A DNA stretch of 64,000 nucleotides from Eriocheir sinensis (GCF_024679095.1 NW_026111631.1:242501-306500); one strand, 5' to 3'; shown: positions 39,265 through 49,438, counted from the first letter of the stretch. Notes: generated by a model not told the origin, from the letters alone. Program-made: numbers and translations.

Positions 39265-39480
39265 TTAACTAAAACGTTGCTAATGTAATCGCAGAAGTAA
39301 TCACGGTTACGATTACACTTTTAAGCCATTGATACCAAATTTATTAGGGTACGATATGTCTGTGAGGGTAAAATACGTCCGGGAATGTAGAGTATCGCGG
39401 CGGCAAGAAAAGGACGTTCGGGCTTGAGAAATGCATGGTGAGTGGAAGAGAAGCTTATTGGAAACTTACGGTGCGCGAGA
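39265..39480. repeat. Dispersed repeat pair, copy 1
   Basis: Segment A ('ttaactaaaacg..gattacac', 39,265-39,335) is followed by segment B ('gatatgtctgtgagggt' to 'gtgcgcgagagggttaa', 39,352-39,486). Both recur near 39,925-40,125 in the order B then A. B ends in GGGTTAA, like the TTAA-flanked elements elsewhere in this window. Confidence 0.7.
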
Positions 39481-39507
39481 GGGTTAAATAGTTTGGTTGT
39501 GTCTTAC

Positions 39508-39715
39508 AGGGAAAACCTAACCATTGAGTCTTGCAGGGAAAACCTAACCATTGAGTCTTACAGGGAAAACCTAACCATTGAGTCTTACAGGGAAAACCTA
39601 ACCATTGAGTCTTACAGGGAAAACCTAACCATTGAGTCTTACAGGGAAAACCTAACCATTGAGTCTTACAGGGAAAACCTAACCATTGAGTCTTACAGGG
39701 AAAACCTAACCATTA
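39508..39715. repeat. 27-bp minisatellite, about 8 units
   Basis: The unit 'gggaaaacctaaccattgag' plus 'tcttaca' is almost perfectly repeated. It is open in one plus frame as a 9-residue repeat ('ENLTIESYR') only because 27 is a multiple of 3. It is not telomeric: TTAGG is not tandem here. Confidence 0.95.
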
Positions 39716-39924
39716 AGAGGAAATGAAAGAGGATTAAGAGGTTTAGAAGAGGACTAACTTAGGCATCACAATATGGAGGAAATGGAATAGGATTAATATT
39801 TGCTCCTAAGAGGTTTAGAGGAGGATTAAGAGGAAATGAAAGAGGATTAAGAGGTTTAGAAGAGGACTAACCCTTTCCATACAGTAAATAAAAGGAAGGG
39901 AAAAGGAAGGAGAGGGACGGTTAG

Positions 39925-40235
39925 TGATATATCTGTGAGGGTCAAATACGTCTGGGAATGTAGAGTATCGCGGCGGCAAGGAAAGGCCGGTCGGGTCTGA
40001 GAAATGCATGGTGAGTGGAAGGGAAATTTACTGGAAACTTACGGTGCGCGAGAGGGTTAACTAAAACTATGCCAATGTGATCCCAAAAGTAATCATGGAT
40101 ACGATTACATTTTTTATATATTCGATTACGATTACTTAAAAAAATAAGAGGGTAATCAATTTCGATTTCCTGAAAAACTGTAATCAATTGTACTTCATTA
40201 CGGTCACAGAATACGATTACCCCATGTCTGGTTAC
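39925..40235. repeat. Dispersed repeat pair, copy 2, with a hAT-like right end
   Basis: Segment B (39,930-40,058) is followed by segment A-like DNA rich in 'cgattac', ending 'cgattaccccatgtctg' at about 40,233. The complement of that end (CAGACATGGGGTAATCG) looks like a hAT-type terminus, but no left end or 8-bp duplication was found. Confidence 0.5.
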
Positions 40236-40504
40236 TACCCCCAGTGGTGATTGCTTACCATCCCTAGAGGTGTTTATGATAAATATATATGATACACTAA
40301 CACTGTCCAGCTGTTGTTAGTGGTGGTGAAGGAGGCTAGTCTAATCTTCATATGCCCTGGTTCCTATCCTTAGTGATGATAGGCTACCATCCTCAGTGCG
40401 GATAGGTTACTGTACCATCCTTTGCAGTGGCAGGTCATGATGTATTAATGTCCTGGGCAGTGATGAGTTAGTATTCTTGGGTCCCCTTTCACAGTCGTTT
40501 TGTT

Positions 40505-40731
40505 CGTTTTGATCGTTAGCAATGGCTGTTATCGCCGCCGTAGTATTTCCACGTCAAACTGGCCGATGGGGTAGTGGCGGCTGCGGGGTTAGCCTAGCCC
40601 CGCACCTTGCCACACACTCTCAACACCTCTCGCTTCATCTGCAGCCGGCTCTACCCCATAGGCCAGTTTCACGTGGAAAACTATAGCGTTGATCACCGCC
40701 ATTGGTAACGATCAAAACTATGCAACCTCAA
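40505..40731. mobile_element. Foldback element with about 75-bp inverted arms
   Basis: The left arm (about 40,505-40,582: 'ttttgatcgttagcaatggc' ... 'ctggccgatggggtag') is the inverted complement of 40,653-40,731 ('ctaccccataggccagtttc' ... 'ccattggtaacgatcaaaac') with roughly 85% identity. The loop is about 70 bases and includes a small 'ggggttagcctagcccc' hairpin. It looks like a foldback MITE; the target duplication is unclear. Confidence 0.82.
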
Positions 40732-40764
40732 CATAAAACTTAGACATCATTAAATGGTTAGGGG

Positions 40765-41162
40765 ATTAAATGGTTAGCGAATTCGCTCATATGCGACTAA
40801 CCTCAATGTGCCAAGTGTTCGTTTTATGCGGGAAAAATTCGCTGTTATGTGAGTTTGAGTGAGGTATGGTATCCGACTCCCACTAATGTTTTCCCGCACT
40901 TTCCTCGCCTATAATTAACCTTTTCCTTCCTCTGATCCTAAAGTTAATCCTCAGGTAGCTAATTATCAGGTTACATCGTAGACTTTGGGTGTGTCTCCCT
41001 GTAAGCAATCAATGTGCTTTGTTGTTGCTTAAGTGCTTTTTATTGTGAAATGGTGCCAGAATGAATAGTTAGAGGGTTCGAAAATGGGTCGTAGAATGTA
41101 ACCCCCTATAGTTAATGGGATGGGATGATAGATTCGATATATGCGAAGTCACGTTATGCAGG
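40765..41162 (-). mobile_element. MITE relative, inverted to the copy at 50,748
   Basis: Read in reverse it follows the 50,748-51,189 element: 'cacataacagcgaatttttc', 'ctgaggattaactttaggat', 'ccccctatagttaatgg'-type blocks. Ends are degenerate. It directly abuts the 41-bp minisatellite. Confidence 0.72.
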
Positions 41163-41811
41163 TTATCTCATTTATCACATTTACCGACATACAAGGGTAT
41201 AGGTTATCTCATTTATCACATTTACCGACATACAAGGGTGTAGGTTATCTCATTTATCACATTTACCGACATACAAGGGTATAGGTTATCTCATTTATCA
41301 CATTTACCGACATACAAGGGTGTAGGTTATCTCATTTATCACATTTACCGACATACAAGGGTGTAGGTTATCTCATTTATCACATTTACCGACATACAAG
41401 GGTGTAGGTTATCTCATTTATCACATTTACCGACATACAAGGGTATAGGTTATCTCATTTATCACATTTACCGACATACAAGGGTATAGGTTATCTCATT
41501 TATCACATTTACCGACATACAAGGGTGTAGGTTATCTCATTTATCACATTTACCGACATACAAGGGTGTAGGTTATCTCATTTATCACATTTACCGACAT
41601 ACAAGGTATAGGTTATCTCATTTATCACATTTTACGACATACAAGGGTGTAGGTTAAAACATTTATCACAATTACCGACATAAAAGGGTGTAGGTTATCT
41701 CATTTATCACATTTACCGACATACAAGGGTGTAGGTTATCTCATTTATCACATTTACCGACATACAACGGTGTAGGTTATCTCATTTATCACATTTACTG
41801 ACATACTAAGT
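41163..41811. repeat. 41-bp minisatellite, about 16 units
   Basis: The unit starts 'gttatctcatttatcacatt', continues 'taccgacatacaagggtgta' and ends in g. Units differ mainly in 'gtgtag/gtatag', and a few are degenerate near 41,610-41,700. It begins at the edge of the MITE relative and ends just before SINE-A copy 2. Confidence 0.96.
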
Positions 41812-41816
41812 AGTGG

Positions 41817-42074
41817 CAGGGGCTTCGTGGTGCAGTGGTTAGCACACTCAGCTCGCAACCGAGAGAGCAGGTTCGATTCCCGGGTGGAGTGGAAAAATTT
41901 GGGCGGCTTTTCCGATACCCTACACCCCTGTCCACCCAGCAGTGTACCAGGTATTAATCGGGGGTTGTGTCCCGTCTCCTGGGGTCAGTTCCCTTCTCCT
42001 ATAATTCCTTCCCCTTCTGTCTCTCTCCGGCATATGACCACAGATGTTGCGGCGACTAAACCAAACTTTCCAAC
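41817..42074 (+). mobile_element. tRNA-derived SINE, family A, copy 2
   Basis: Complete head (A-box 'tggtgcagtggttagcaca', B-box slightly shortened 'caggttcgattcc'), body and one tail unit ending 'ccaaactttccaac'. The anticodon-loop position reads 'ctcgcaa'. Confidence 0.9.
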
Positions 42075-42189
42075 TTTTTTCCTTCCATTCCTATCACCTG
42101 CCTCTTTATAACTTTCCTTCTCCACCACAGCATCATTTAACATACTTCTACGTGACTTTTTATATTTTTTTTATTTACGTTTTAGTGTA

Positions 42190-42494
42190 TTGCACCGGTA
42201 GGCTTTCTTGATGGGGCCTGATGGTTGGCCCCAGCCCGTCATGGCGCAGGCAAGTGTTTATAGTGGCGCCATCTTCTCCTGGCTCATGCTGCCCCCCGGA
42301 ACTCCTTCTTGATTTGCTTGGACGGTTTCCTCTAGAGTCCGGGTTGATGGGTGGTCTTCAGGACAGCATGTGGGTAGTTTTAAGCCACTCGGCGGTGACT
42401 GAAAAATCCCAGGTGGTAGCGTGGGGATTCGAACCCGCGTCGTCCATCACGCGGTGAATGTGGACCCAGCACGCTACCACTCAGCCACCGCCTA
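42190..42494 (-). mobile_element. tRNA-derived SINE, family B, minus-strand copy
   Basis: Reverse complement of the 18,799 copy: the body is followed by B-box complement 'ggattcgaacccgc' and A-box complement near 42,480. A T-rich stretch to the left corresponds to the A-rich tail. Confidence 0.92.
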
Positions 42495-42499
42495 CCCTA

Positions 42500-42934
42500 A
42501 CTGCTTATTTCTGGACAAAATATAATGCTGTTTATCATGGAGAAAGTATTTTTGTCCAGAAATCACCAAATGACTGACTTTTCAAATGCCTGTTGTGCAC
42601 TCACCGCTGCCCGACAACGCAGCCGCAAAATAGCTCACAGAGGTTCAACTTGCTTACTGTTTCTGTATTTCACTAACCGCTCACAAAGATCACAAGTGGA
42701 CAAACTAGAGCAAAACTAGGCAAATTAACGTTTTCCCGCAAGGTATCCCTCCAGTGTGCATGCGTATTGAATGGCAGAGTGATTTATTTCTGCGAGGAGG
42801 TATTTCTCGCAACACCGTCCCACATATACTGGACTGCCTCTGCCTTGTCCCGTCCCTGCGCTGCGTTATGTTTTACCGCTGCCCCACACCAACATTATGT
42901 GCGCCATTTGTTCCATATTTGGCTGTCTGATTTG
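42500..42934. other. Unassigned DNA, partly related to 50,040-50,300
   Basis: The stretch 42,735-42,900 ('gcgaggaggtatttctcgca', 'actggactgcctctgcc', 'gctgcgttatg') follows the order of a repeat near 50,040-50,300. The rest is not recognised. Confidence 0.4.
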
Positions 42935-42938
42935 TTAG

Positions 42939-43188
42939 CCCAGTAGCAGCGACGGGCCAAATTTGTGGCTTTACCGTGTAGCAGCGACGGGCCAAATTTG
43001 TGGCTTTACCGTGTAGCAGCGACGGGCCAAATTTGTGCCATGATATAAACCCCCCAAAATAGATGATACATAATCTGATCACAAATGCTTTGATATATAT
43101 TATGAAATGGTTTGTGTGAGGGGTGATTTTTTCTCATTTTTCTCGCTTGGAGGGACCATTAAGAAACATGATCCCTGCTGCTACCGGG
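42939..43188 (+). mobile_element. TTAA-flanked MITE with 35-bp array, copy 1 (about 3 units)
   Basis: Ends CCCAGTAGCAGC and GCTGCTACCGGG form inverted repeats. Flanks are TTAG (42,935-42,938, presumably mutated TTAA) and TTAA (43,189-43,192). Contents: about three 35-bp units ('gggccaaatttgtggcttta..'), then a conserved tail 'gatgatacataatctgatca' to 'agggaccattaagaaacatg'. A TTAA duplication with CCC ends is typical of the piggyBac superfamily. No transposase is present. Confidence 0.88.
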
Positions 43189-43192
43189 TTAA

Positions 43193-43434
43193 GGACACTG
43201 CTTTCCTTCATCATAGTTCACAGTGCACTCTGAACTTTTTCTCCATGTAAATCCTTCATATATTGTTGTCACAGGTGATGTTAAGCTTTTTATTAAATTT
43301 TCTTGGGTTAATTATGGTATGACATTATAGTTTAGGGCATGAAGTATGTAAGACTAGAGTTTGTTTAGATGATGTGGCTTTACAGTTTACACAAAGAGTA
43401 TTACTTCCTTGATTGAGGCAAATTTAGTTATCAT
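43193..43434. other. Putative intronic DNA, nothing recognised
   Basis: AT-rich single-copy-looking sequence between two mobile elements. Confidence 0.4.
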
Positions 43435-43444
43435 TTGATTTTAA

Positions 43445-43891
43445 GGGGCTTCGTGGTGCAGTGGTTAGCACACTCAGCTTACAACCGAGAGAGCCCGGGT
43501 TCGGTTCCCGGGCGGAGTGGAAAAATTTGGGCGGCTTTTCCGATACCCTACGCCCCTGTCCACCCAGCAGTGAATGGGTACCAGGTATTAATTGGGGGTT
43601 GTGTCCCGTCTCCTGGGGTCTGTTCCCTTCTCCTATAATTTCTTCCCCTTCTGTCTCTCTCCGGCATATGACCACAGATGTTGCGCCGACTAAACCAAAC
43701 TTTACAACTGTTCCCTTCTCCTATAATTCCTTCCCCTCCTGTCTCTCTCCGGCATATGACCACAGATGTTGCACCGACTAAACCAAACTTTCCAACTGTT
43801 CCCTTCTCCTATAATTCCTTCCCCTTCTGTCTCTCTCCGGCATATGACCACAGATGTTGCGCCGACTAAACCAAACTTTCCAACTTCTCAC
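43445..43891 (+). mobile_element. SINE family A with tripled tail and 10-bp target duplication
   Basis: A full tRNA-like head and body are followed by three tandem tail units of about 88 bp (about 43,619, 43,707 and 43,795), each 'ctgttcccttctcctataat' to 'aaaccaaactttccaa'. It is flanked by TTGATTTTAA at 43,435-43,444 and 43,892-43,901, so the tripled tail was within the inserted unit or arose in place afterwards. Confidence 0.93.
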
Positions 43892-43989
43892 TTGATTTTA
43901 AACTTTTTTTACATATGCTTGTGTGAAAAGTTCTTCCTCTGAAATGTATATGGCAATTAAATTTTAATGCACTTTAATTTATTCCTCAG

Positions 43990-44095
43990 GAAATGCGAAG
44001 AAGAAGAACAGAAGTCACAGTTGAACTTAGAAAGAACAAACGAGAGGAAACTTTCTTAAAACGAAGAAATGTACCAACCATAGACTCTACAACAG
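43990..44095 (+). CDS. Importin alpha exon, importin-beta-binding (IBB) domain
   Basis: Importin alpha recognises nuclear localisation signals in the cytoplasm and docks on importin beta through its N-terminal IBB domain. This 106-base exon encodes 35 complete codons: 'EMRRRRTEVTVELRKNKREE' then 'TFLKRRNVPTIDSTT'. The basic clusters RRRR, RKNKR and KRR are the IBB hallmark. The acceptor is 'tttattcctcag' and the donor 'ACAACAG/gtgggt'. It starts in phase 0 and ends in phase 1. No stop or frameshift is seen. No armadillo-repeat exon is recognised downstream in this window, so the rest of the gene probably lies beyond it or in exons I missed. The surrounding SINEs and MITEs are intronic. Confidence 0.85.
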
Positions 44096-44127
44096 GTGGG
44101 TGTTGATATATGTAAACTATTATTATT

Positions 44128-44476
44128 ATTATTTTTTTTTTTTTTTTTTTTTTTTACATCTATGCATATAACACCGGTAGGCTTGCTTGAGGGGCCTGGA
44201 TGGTATTTGGCCCCAGCCCGTCATGGCGCAGGCAAGTGTTTATAGTGGCGCCATCTTCTCTTGGCTCATGCTGCCCCCTGGAACTCCTTCTTGATTCACT
44301 TGGACCGTTTCCTCTAGAGTCCGGGTTGATGGGTGGTCTTCAGGACAGCATGTGGGTAGTTTTAAGCCACTCGGCGGTGACTGAAAAATCCCAGGTGGTA
44401 ACGTGGGGATTCGAGCCCGCGTCGTCCATCACGCGGTGAATGTGGGCCCAGCACGCTACCACTCAGCCACCTGCCT
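44128..44476 (-). mobile_element. SINE family B, minus-strand copy with poly(T)
   Basis: The poly(T) at about 44,132-44,156 is the A-tail complement. The body ('cccgtcatggcgcaggcaag', 'gactgaaaaatcccaggtgg') and head complements ('gattcgagcccgcg', 'ccactcagccac') follow. It lies about 35 bases downstream of the importin exon donor. Confidence 0.93.
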
Positions 44477-44703
44477 ACATGGGGTCACTGAGGAAATAAA
44501 GGCCAATAGAATTTCAACTACCTTATTCTCCTGTTATAATACTAATACACAGAATTTTTTGGGATATAAAAGACACTTTTATAAGAGCCTCCATGGTACT
44601 TTAGTTAACCTGCCCTGCTACGAATCCATGGGCTTGGGTTTGAATCAATGTGCAACCCACCCAGCTCTTCTTCCTTCCTTTCAGGCTGGTTGATATATGA
44701 GTA

Positions 44704-45117
44704 CAGGTAACTCTCGATTTACGCGAGTATTGTGTCCTTGAAGAGGTCATTGCGTAAATCATAAACAATGTAAATCCAACAAGAGGTAGGTTTGTACCTT
44801 TATTGCCTACTGTATCACTCTGACTCCTCTCCCTCTCATGGTTCCTCCTCTGGCTGTCCTTCCCCTCGTGGTAGCACAGCAGCGAGGGTGTTGTTGTTGT
44901 GGGGGTACTGTATTGTTGTTCAAGTGGCGCGCGGGAAGAACTGAGCTCAGCTGTGTGGCCGTGTGAGTCCAGTTGCGTGAGACATCTGGTGGACACTCCA
45001 TAAAATATCGCGTATAAGTGAAAAAAAAACATGTAAATTAAACATTTATTTGGATTTTGGACCACGCGTTATTTCAAAAACACGTAAACCAAACTCGCGT
45101 AAATCGAGAGTTACCTG
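44704..45117. mobile_element. TA-target MITE with about 26-bp inverted repeats, full copy
   Basis: The left end 'caggtaactctcgatttacg' and right end 'cgtaaatcgagagttacctg' are exact inverted complements, flanked by TA (44,702-44,703 and 45,118-45,119). It is 414 bases and non-coding. A TA target with CAG..CTG ends indicates the Tc1/mariner/pogo superfamily. Confidence 0.92.
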
Positions 45118-45119
45118 TA

Positions 45120-45385
45120 CCTTGGGAGACATGGGGAGGTAAACAGCTGTAACTTGGTTGTCACACTGGCCTTGTGTCCCGAGGAAATATGGGCAACACG
45201 AGCTCTGGGGCCAATGTGACAGAGATGAGTACTGAGGCCATTTGCAGCTTTGTTGTATACCCCAAACTTAGCCTTTACTTTTTTGTATAAGATGCATTTG
45301 AAGGTTATCTTCGGGGTTAAACATTTTCCTACAGTTTTTAGTTGTTTGTTCAACATTAGCATTCATTTCATCGATGCCTGCTCCT
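45120..45385. other. Putative intronic DNA, nothing recognised
   Basis: No repeat relative or coding signal seen. Confidence 0.35.
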
Positions 45386-45714
45386 GGGGGCTTCATGGTG
45401 CAGTGGTTAGCACACCCAGGTTCGATTCCCAGGCGGAGTGGAAAAATTTGGGTAGCTTTTCCGATCATACGCCCCTGTCCACCCAGCAGTGAATGGGTAC
45501 CAGGTATTAATCGGGGGTTGTGTCCCGTCTCCTGGGGTCTGTTCCCTTCTCCTATAATTCCTTCCCCCTCTGTCTCTCTCCGGCAAATGACCACAGATGT
45601 TGCGCCGACTAAACCAAACTTTACAACTGTTCCCTTCTCCTATAATTCCTTCCCCTTCTGTCTCTCTCCGGCATATGACCACAGATGTTGCGCCCACTAA
45701 ACCAAACTTTCCAG
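45386..45714 (+). mobile_element. SINE family A with deleted head and doubled tail
   Basis: The A-box region is present ('tggtgcagtggttagcaca') but the anticodon arm is deleted: it jumps to 'cccaggttcgattccc'. The body is followed by two tail units; the second runs directly into LINE-derived DNA at about 45,715. Confidence 0.88.
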
Positions 45715-46110
45715 ACTTTTCCGAGGAGCTCCCACCAGGGGATGGCCACGGTAGAAGAGCTTCCAACGTTCTCTATCCAGACACTCCCTCCTTGCCTGCT
45801 CAGAGTTTCTCAAGGATCTTTCCCCCCTCTCCCTATCGTACTCCTGCACCCTATCCCTCCATTTCACTGGAGGTCGTCCTCTAGCATTCCCTCCCTCTAT
45901 CTCACTCACATACACCCTCCTGGTCATCTTACTCTCCTCCATTCGCTCCATGTGGCCAAACCACTTTAAAGTCTGTCGCTTCACTTCTTCCCTTCACCCC
46001 CGAGACACATTCCAAAACGCTCGTACACACTTTCATTACTCATTCCATCCATTCTTCTCACACCACAAGCACTCCTCAAATAACTCATTTCCATTGCCTG
46101 CACTTAACCC
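45715..46110 (-). pseudogene. LINE C-terminal fragment
   Basis: Minus strand: 'KRQTLKWFGHMERMEESKM', 'RRVYVSEIEGGNARGRPPVK' and 'RERGERSLRNSEQARREC..' are the C-terminal tail of a non-LTR retrotransposon polyprotein. The 'W.GH..RM' and 'RGRP..W.D' motifs follow the RT domain in RTE/jockey-like elements and in proteins misannotated as craniofacial development protein 2. Upstream sequence to about 46,110 is diverged. Confidence 0.8.
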
Positions 46111-46623
46111 TTAAACGTTAGCGCCCAAATTGACTCACACTAGTGGAGCCGTGACTCCATTTGGACCCACTGCAAAAATATTTAAAAAAATATATATGTA
46201 TCATCTTTATTGAGTTATACTGCATCAGAATTGAAAAAGAAAACATCTTGTAGGACAATGAAAGTAAAAACAAGGAAATTTATGATCATATTTAATTTTC
46301 ATGATTTATTACAAAAAAATTATTGAAAGAAATAGTGACTTTGCCATATAATGTATAAACAAGAATCCTTCGAAAAGAAAAGTAAGAAAATTTAATATTC
46401 TCTAACTAAAATGGTACGTTGCTCTTTCAAGTAAATGGTGTAAAAAGTCTATCCTGCAATCCAAATGTAGTGCTCTGACCAAATGAAAATGAACAATTCT
46501 TGCATGTGGTTTTATAAATAAACATGTAAATAAATAAATAAACACAAGATGCATACACACACAGTAATTTATGATAATAACATTCCTTGAATATACCATT
46601 AGAAATAACTGACAAGGATATCT
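46111..46623. other. AT-rich putative intronic DNA
   Basis: A TTAACCCTTAAACG motif at about 46,107 could be a TTAA-element left end, but no matching right end was found. AT-rich DNA follows, ending in poly(T). Confidence 0.35.
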
Positions 46624-49218
46624 TTTTTTTGTTTTTTTTTTTTTTTTTTTACACTCCCAGGTCTTTCTCTGCCTCTGTGGTGGATAGTGGAGTGTTTCCC
46701 ATGTGGTATTGGTGTGCTGGATATCCCTTCACTGGTAGCCTGGTAACATACACTCCCAGGACTTTCTCTGCCTCTGTGGTGGATAGTGGAGTGTTTCCCA
46801 TGTGGTATTGGTGTGCTGGATATCCCTTCACTGGTAGCCTGGTAACATACACTCCCAGGTCTTTCTCTGCCTCTGTGGTGGATAGTGGAGTGTTTCCCAT
46901 GTGGTATTGGTGTGCTGGATATCCCTTCACTGGTAGCCTGGTAACATACACTCCCAGGTCTTTCTCTGCCTCTGTGGTGGATAGTGGAGTGTTTCCCATG
47001 TGGTATTGGTGTGCTGGATATCCCTTCACTGGTAGCCTGGTAACATACACTCCCAGGTCTTTCTCTGCCTCTGTGGTGGATAGTGGAGTATTTCCCATGT
47101 GGTATTGGTGTGCTGGATATCCCTTCACTGGTAGCCTGGTAACATACACTCGCAGGTCTTTCTCTGCCTCTGTGGTGGATAGTGGAGTGTTTCCCATGTG
47201 GTATTGGTGTGCTGGATATCCCTTCACTGGTAGCCTGGTAACATATACTCCCAGGTCTTTCTCTGCCTCTGTGGTGGGTATTGAGTGTTTCCCATGTGGT
47301 ATTGGTGTGCTGGATATACCTTCACTGGTAGCCTGGTAACATACACTCCCAGGTCTTTCTCTGCCTCTGTGGTGGATAGTGGAGTGTTTCCCATGTGGTA
47401 TTGGTGTGCTGGATATCCTTTCACTGGTAGCCTGCTGCCTCTGTGGTGGATAATTGAGTGTTTTGGTGTGCTGGATATCCCTTCACTGGTAGCCTGTCTG
47501 CCTCTGTGGTGGATAGTGGAGTGTTTGTGTGCTGGATATCCCTTCACTGGTAGCCTGCCAGGTCTTTCTCTGCCTCTGTGGTGGATAGTGGAGTGTTTCC
47601 CATGTGGTATTGGTGTGCTGGATATCCCTTCACTGGTAGCCTGGTAACATACACTCCCAGGTCTTTCTCTGCCTCTGTGGTGGATAGTGGAGTGTTTCCC
47701 ATGTGGTATTGGTGTGCTGGATATCCCTTCACTGGTAGCCTGGTAACATACACTCCCAGGTCTTTCTCTGCCTCTGTGGTGGATAGTGGAGTGTTTCCAT
47801 GGTGGTATTGGTGTGCTGGATATCCCTTCACTGGTAGCCTGGTAACATACACTCCCAGGTCTTTCTCTGCCTCTGTGGTGGATAGTGGAGTGTTTCCCAT
47901 GTGGTATTGGTGTGCTGGATATCCCTTCACTGGTAGCCTGGTAACATACACTCCCAGGTCTTTCTCTGCCTCTGTGGTGGATAGTGGAGTTTCCCATGTG
48001 GTATTGGTGTGCTGGATATCCCTTCACTGGTAGCCTGGTAACATACACTCCCAGGTCTTTCTCTGCCTCTGTGGTGGATAGTGGAGTGTTTCCCATGTGG
48101 TATTGGTGTGCTGGATATCCCTTCACTGGTAGCCTGGTAACATACACTCCCAGGTCTTTCTCTGCCTCTGTGGTGGATAGTGGAGTGTTTCCCATATGAT
48201 ATTGGTGTGCTGGATATCCCTTCACTGGTAGCCTGGTAACATACACTCCCAGGTCTTTCTCTGCCTCTGTGGTGGATAGTAGTGTTTCCTATATGGTATT
48301 GGTGTGCTGGATATCCCTTCACTGGTAGCCTGGTAACATACACTCCCAGGTCTTTCTCTGCCTCTGTGGTGGATAGTGGAGTGTTTCCCATGTGGTATTG
48401 GTGTGCTGGATATCCCTTCACTGGTAGCCTGGTAACATACACTCCCAGGTCTTTCTCTGCCTCTGTGGTGGATAGTGGAGTGTTTCCCATGTGGTATTGG
48501 TGTGCTGGATATCCCTTCACTGGTAGCCTGGTAACATACATCCCAGGTCTTTCTCTGCCTCTGTGGTGGATAGTGGAGTGTTTCCCATGTGGTATTGGTG
48601 TGCTGGATATCCCTTCACTGGTAGCCTGGTAACATACACTCCCAGGTCTTCTCTGCCTCTGTGGTGGATAGTGGAGTGTTTCCCATGTGGTATTGGTGTG
48701 CTGGATATCCCTTCACTGGTAGCCTGGTAACATACACTCCCAGGTCTTTCTCTGCCTCTGTGGTGGATAGTGGAGTGTTTCCCATATGATATTGGTGTGC
48801 TGGATATCCCTTCACTGGTATCCTGGTAACATACACTCCCAGGTCTTTCTCTGCCTCTGTGGTGGATAGTGGAGTGTTTCCCATGTGGTATTGGTGTGCT
48901 GGATATCCCTTCACTGGTAGCCTGGTAACATACACTCCCAGGTCTTTCTCTGCCTCTGTGGTGGATAGTGGAGTGTTTCCCATGTGGTATTGGTGTGCTG
49001 GATATCCCTTCACTGGTAGCCTGGTAACATACACTCCCAGGTCTTTCTCTGCCTCTGTGGTGGATAGTGGAGTGTTTCCCATGTGGTATTGGTGTGCTGG
49101 GTATCCCCTCCCAAGGTGCGGAACTTCACATTTTTCATCACTGAATTGTAGCAGCCACTTTTTGTTCCACTCCTGCAGCTTGGTGAGGTCTTACTGTAGG
49201 AAATTCGCAGTCAAGGGG
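46624..49218 (-). mobile_element. LINE-RT-derived 99-bp array element, large copy (about 25 units)
   Basis: Read on the minus strand, the right end (TTAA at 49,219-49,222, then CCCC) leads into an RT-derived stretch ('LQEW.KKW', 49,110-49,205). It enters an array of about 25 units of 99 bp (33 codons each: 'GYPAHQYHMGNTPLSTTEAE' then 'KDLGVYVTRLPVK'). Units are nearly identical, but several at 47,430-47,570 are internally shortened. The array stops at a 28-base T-rich run (46,624-46,651), an A-rich tail on the minus strand. The expected opposite TTAA terminus is missing. Two smaller copies lie at 59,690 and 60,587. Confidence 0.9.
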
Positions 49219-49230
49219 TTAATCAAGGTT

Positions 49231-49438
49231 ATATCGGGCGGAGTGGAAAATTTGGGCGGCTTTTCCGATACCCTACGCCCCTGTCCACCCAGCAGTGAAT
49301 GGGTACCAGGTATTAATCGGGGGTTGTGTTCCGTCTCCTGGGGTCTGTTCCCTTCTCCTATAATTCCTTCCCCTCCTGTCTCTCTCTCCGGCATATGACC
49401 ACAGATGTTGCGCCGACTAAACCAAACTTTCCAACTTT
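49231..49438 (+). mobile_element. SINE family A, 5-prime truncated
   Basis: Starts within the end of the tRNA-like head ('cgggcggagtggaaaatttg') and retains body and one tail. It lies 9-13 bases after the TTAA of the 99-bp array element. Confidence 0.88.

Noticed and set aside
39508..39715. Interstitial telomere (TTAGG)n
   Set aside because: CCTAA occurs once per 27-bp unit but is not itself in tandem.
41163..41811. CRISPR-like array
   Set aside because: The whole 41-bp unit is repeated without unique spacers, and the window is clearly eukaryotic. The 23-, 33- and 35-bp arrays are rejected for the same reason.
45697..45984. Host craniofacial-development-protein-2-like gene
   Set aside because: The motifs are those of a LINE polyprotein C-terminus commonly misannotated that way; it is a fragment without the rest of the gene.
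46624..49218. A repetitive secreted or surface protein gene with 33-residue repeats
   Set aside because: It is open on both strands because the period is 99. The minus-strand reading matches LINE reverse transcriptase, and units carry frame-breaking deletions near 47,430-47,570.
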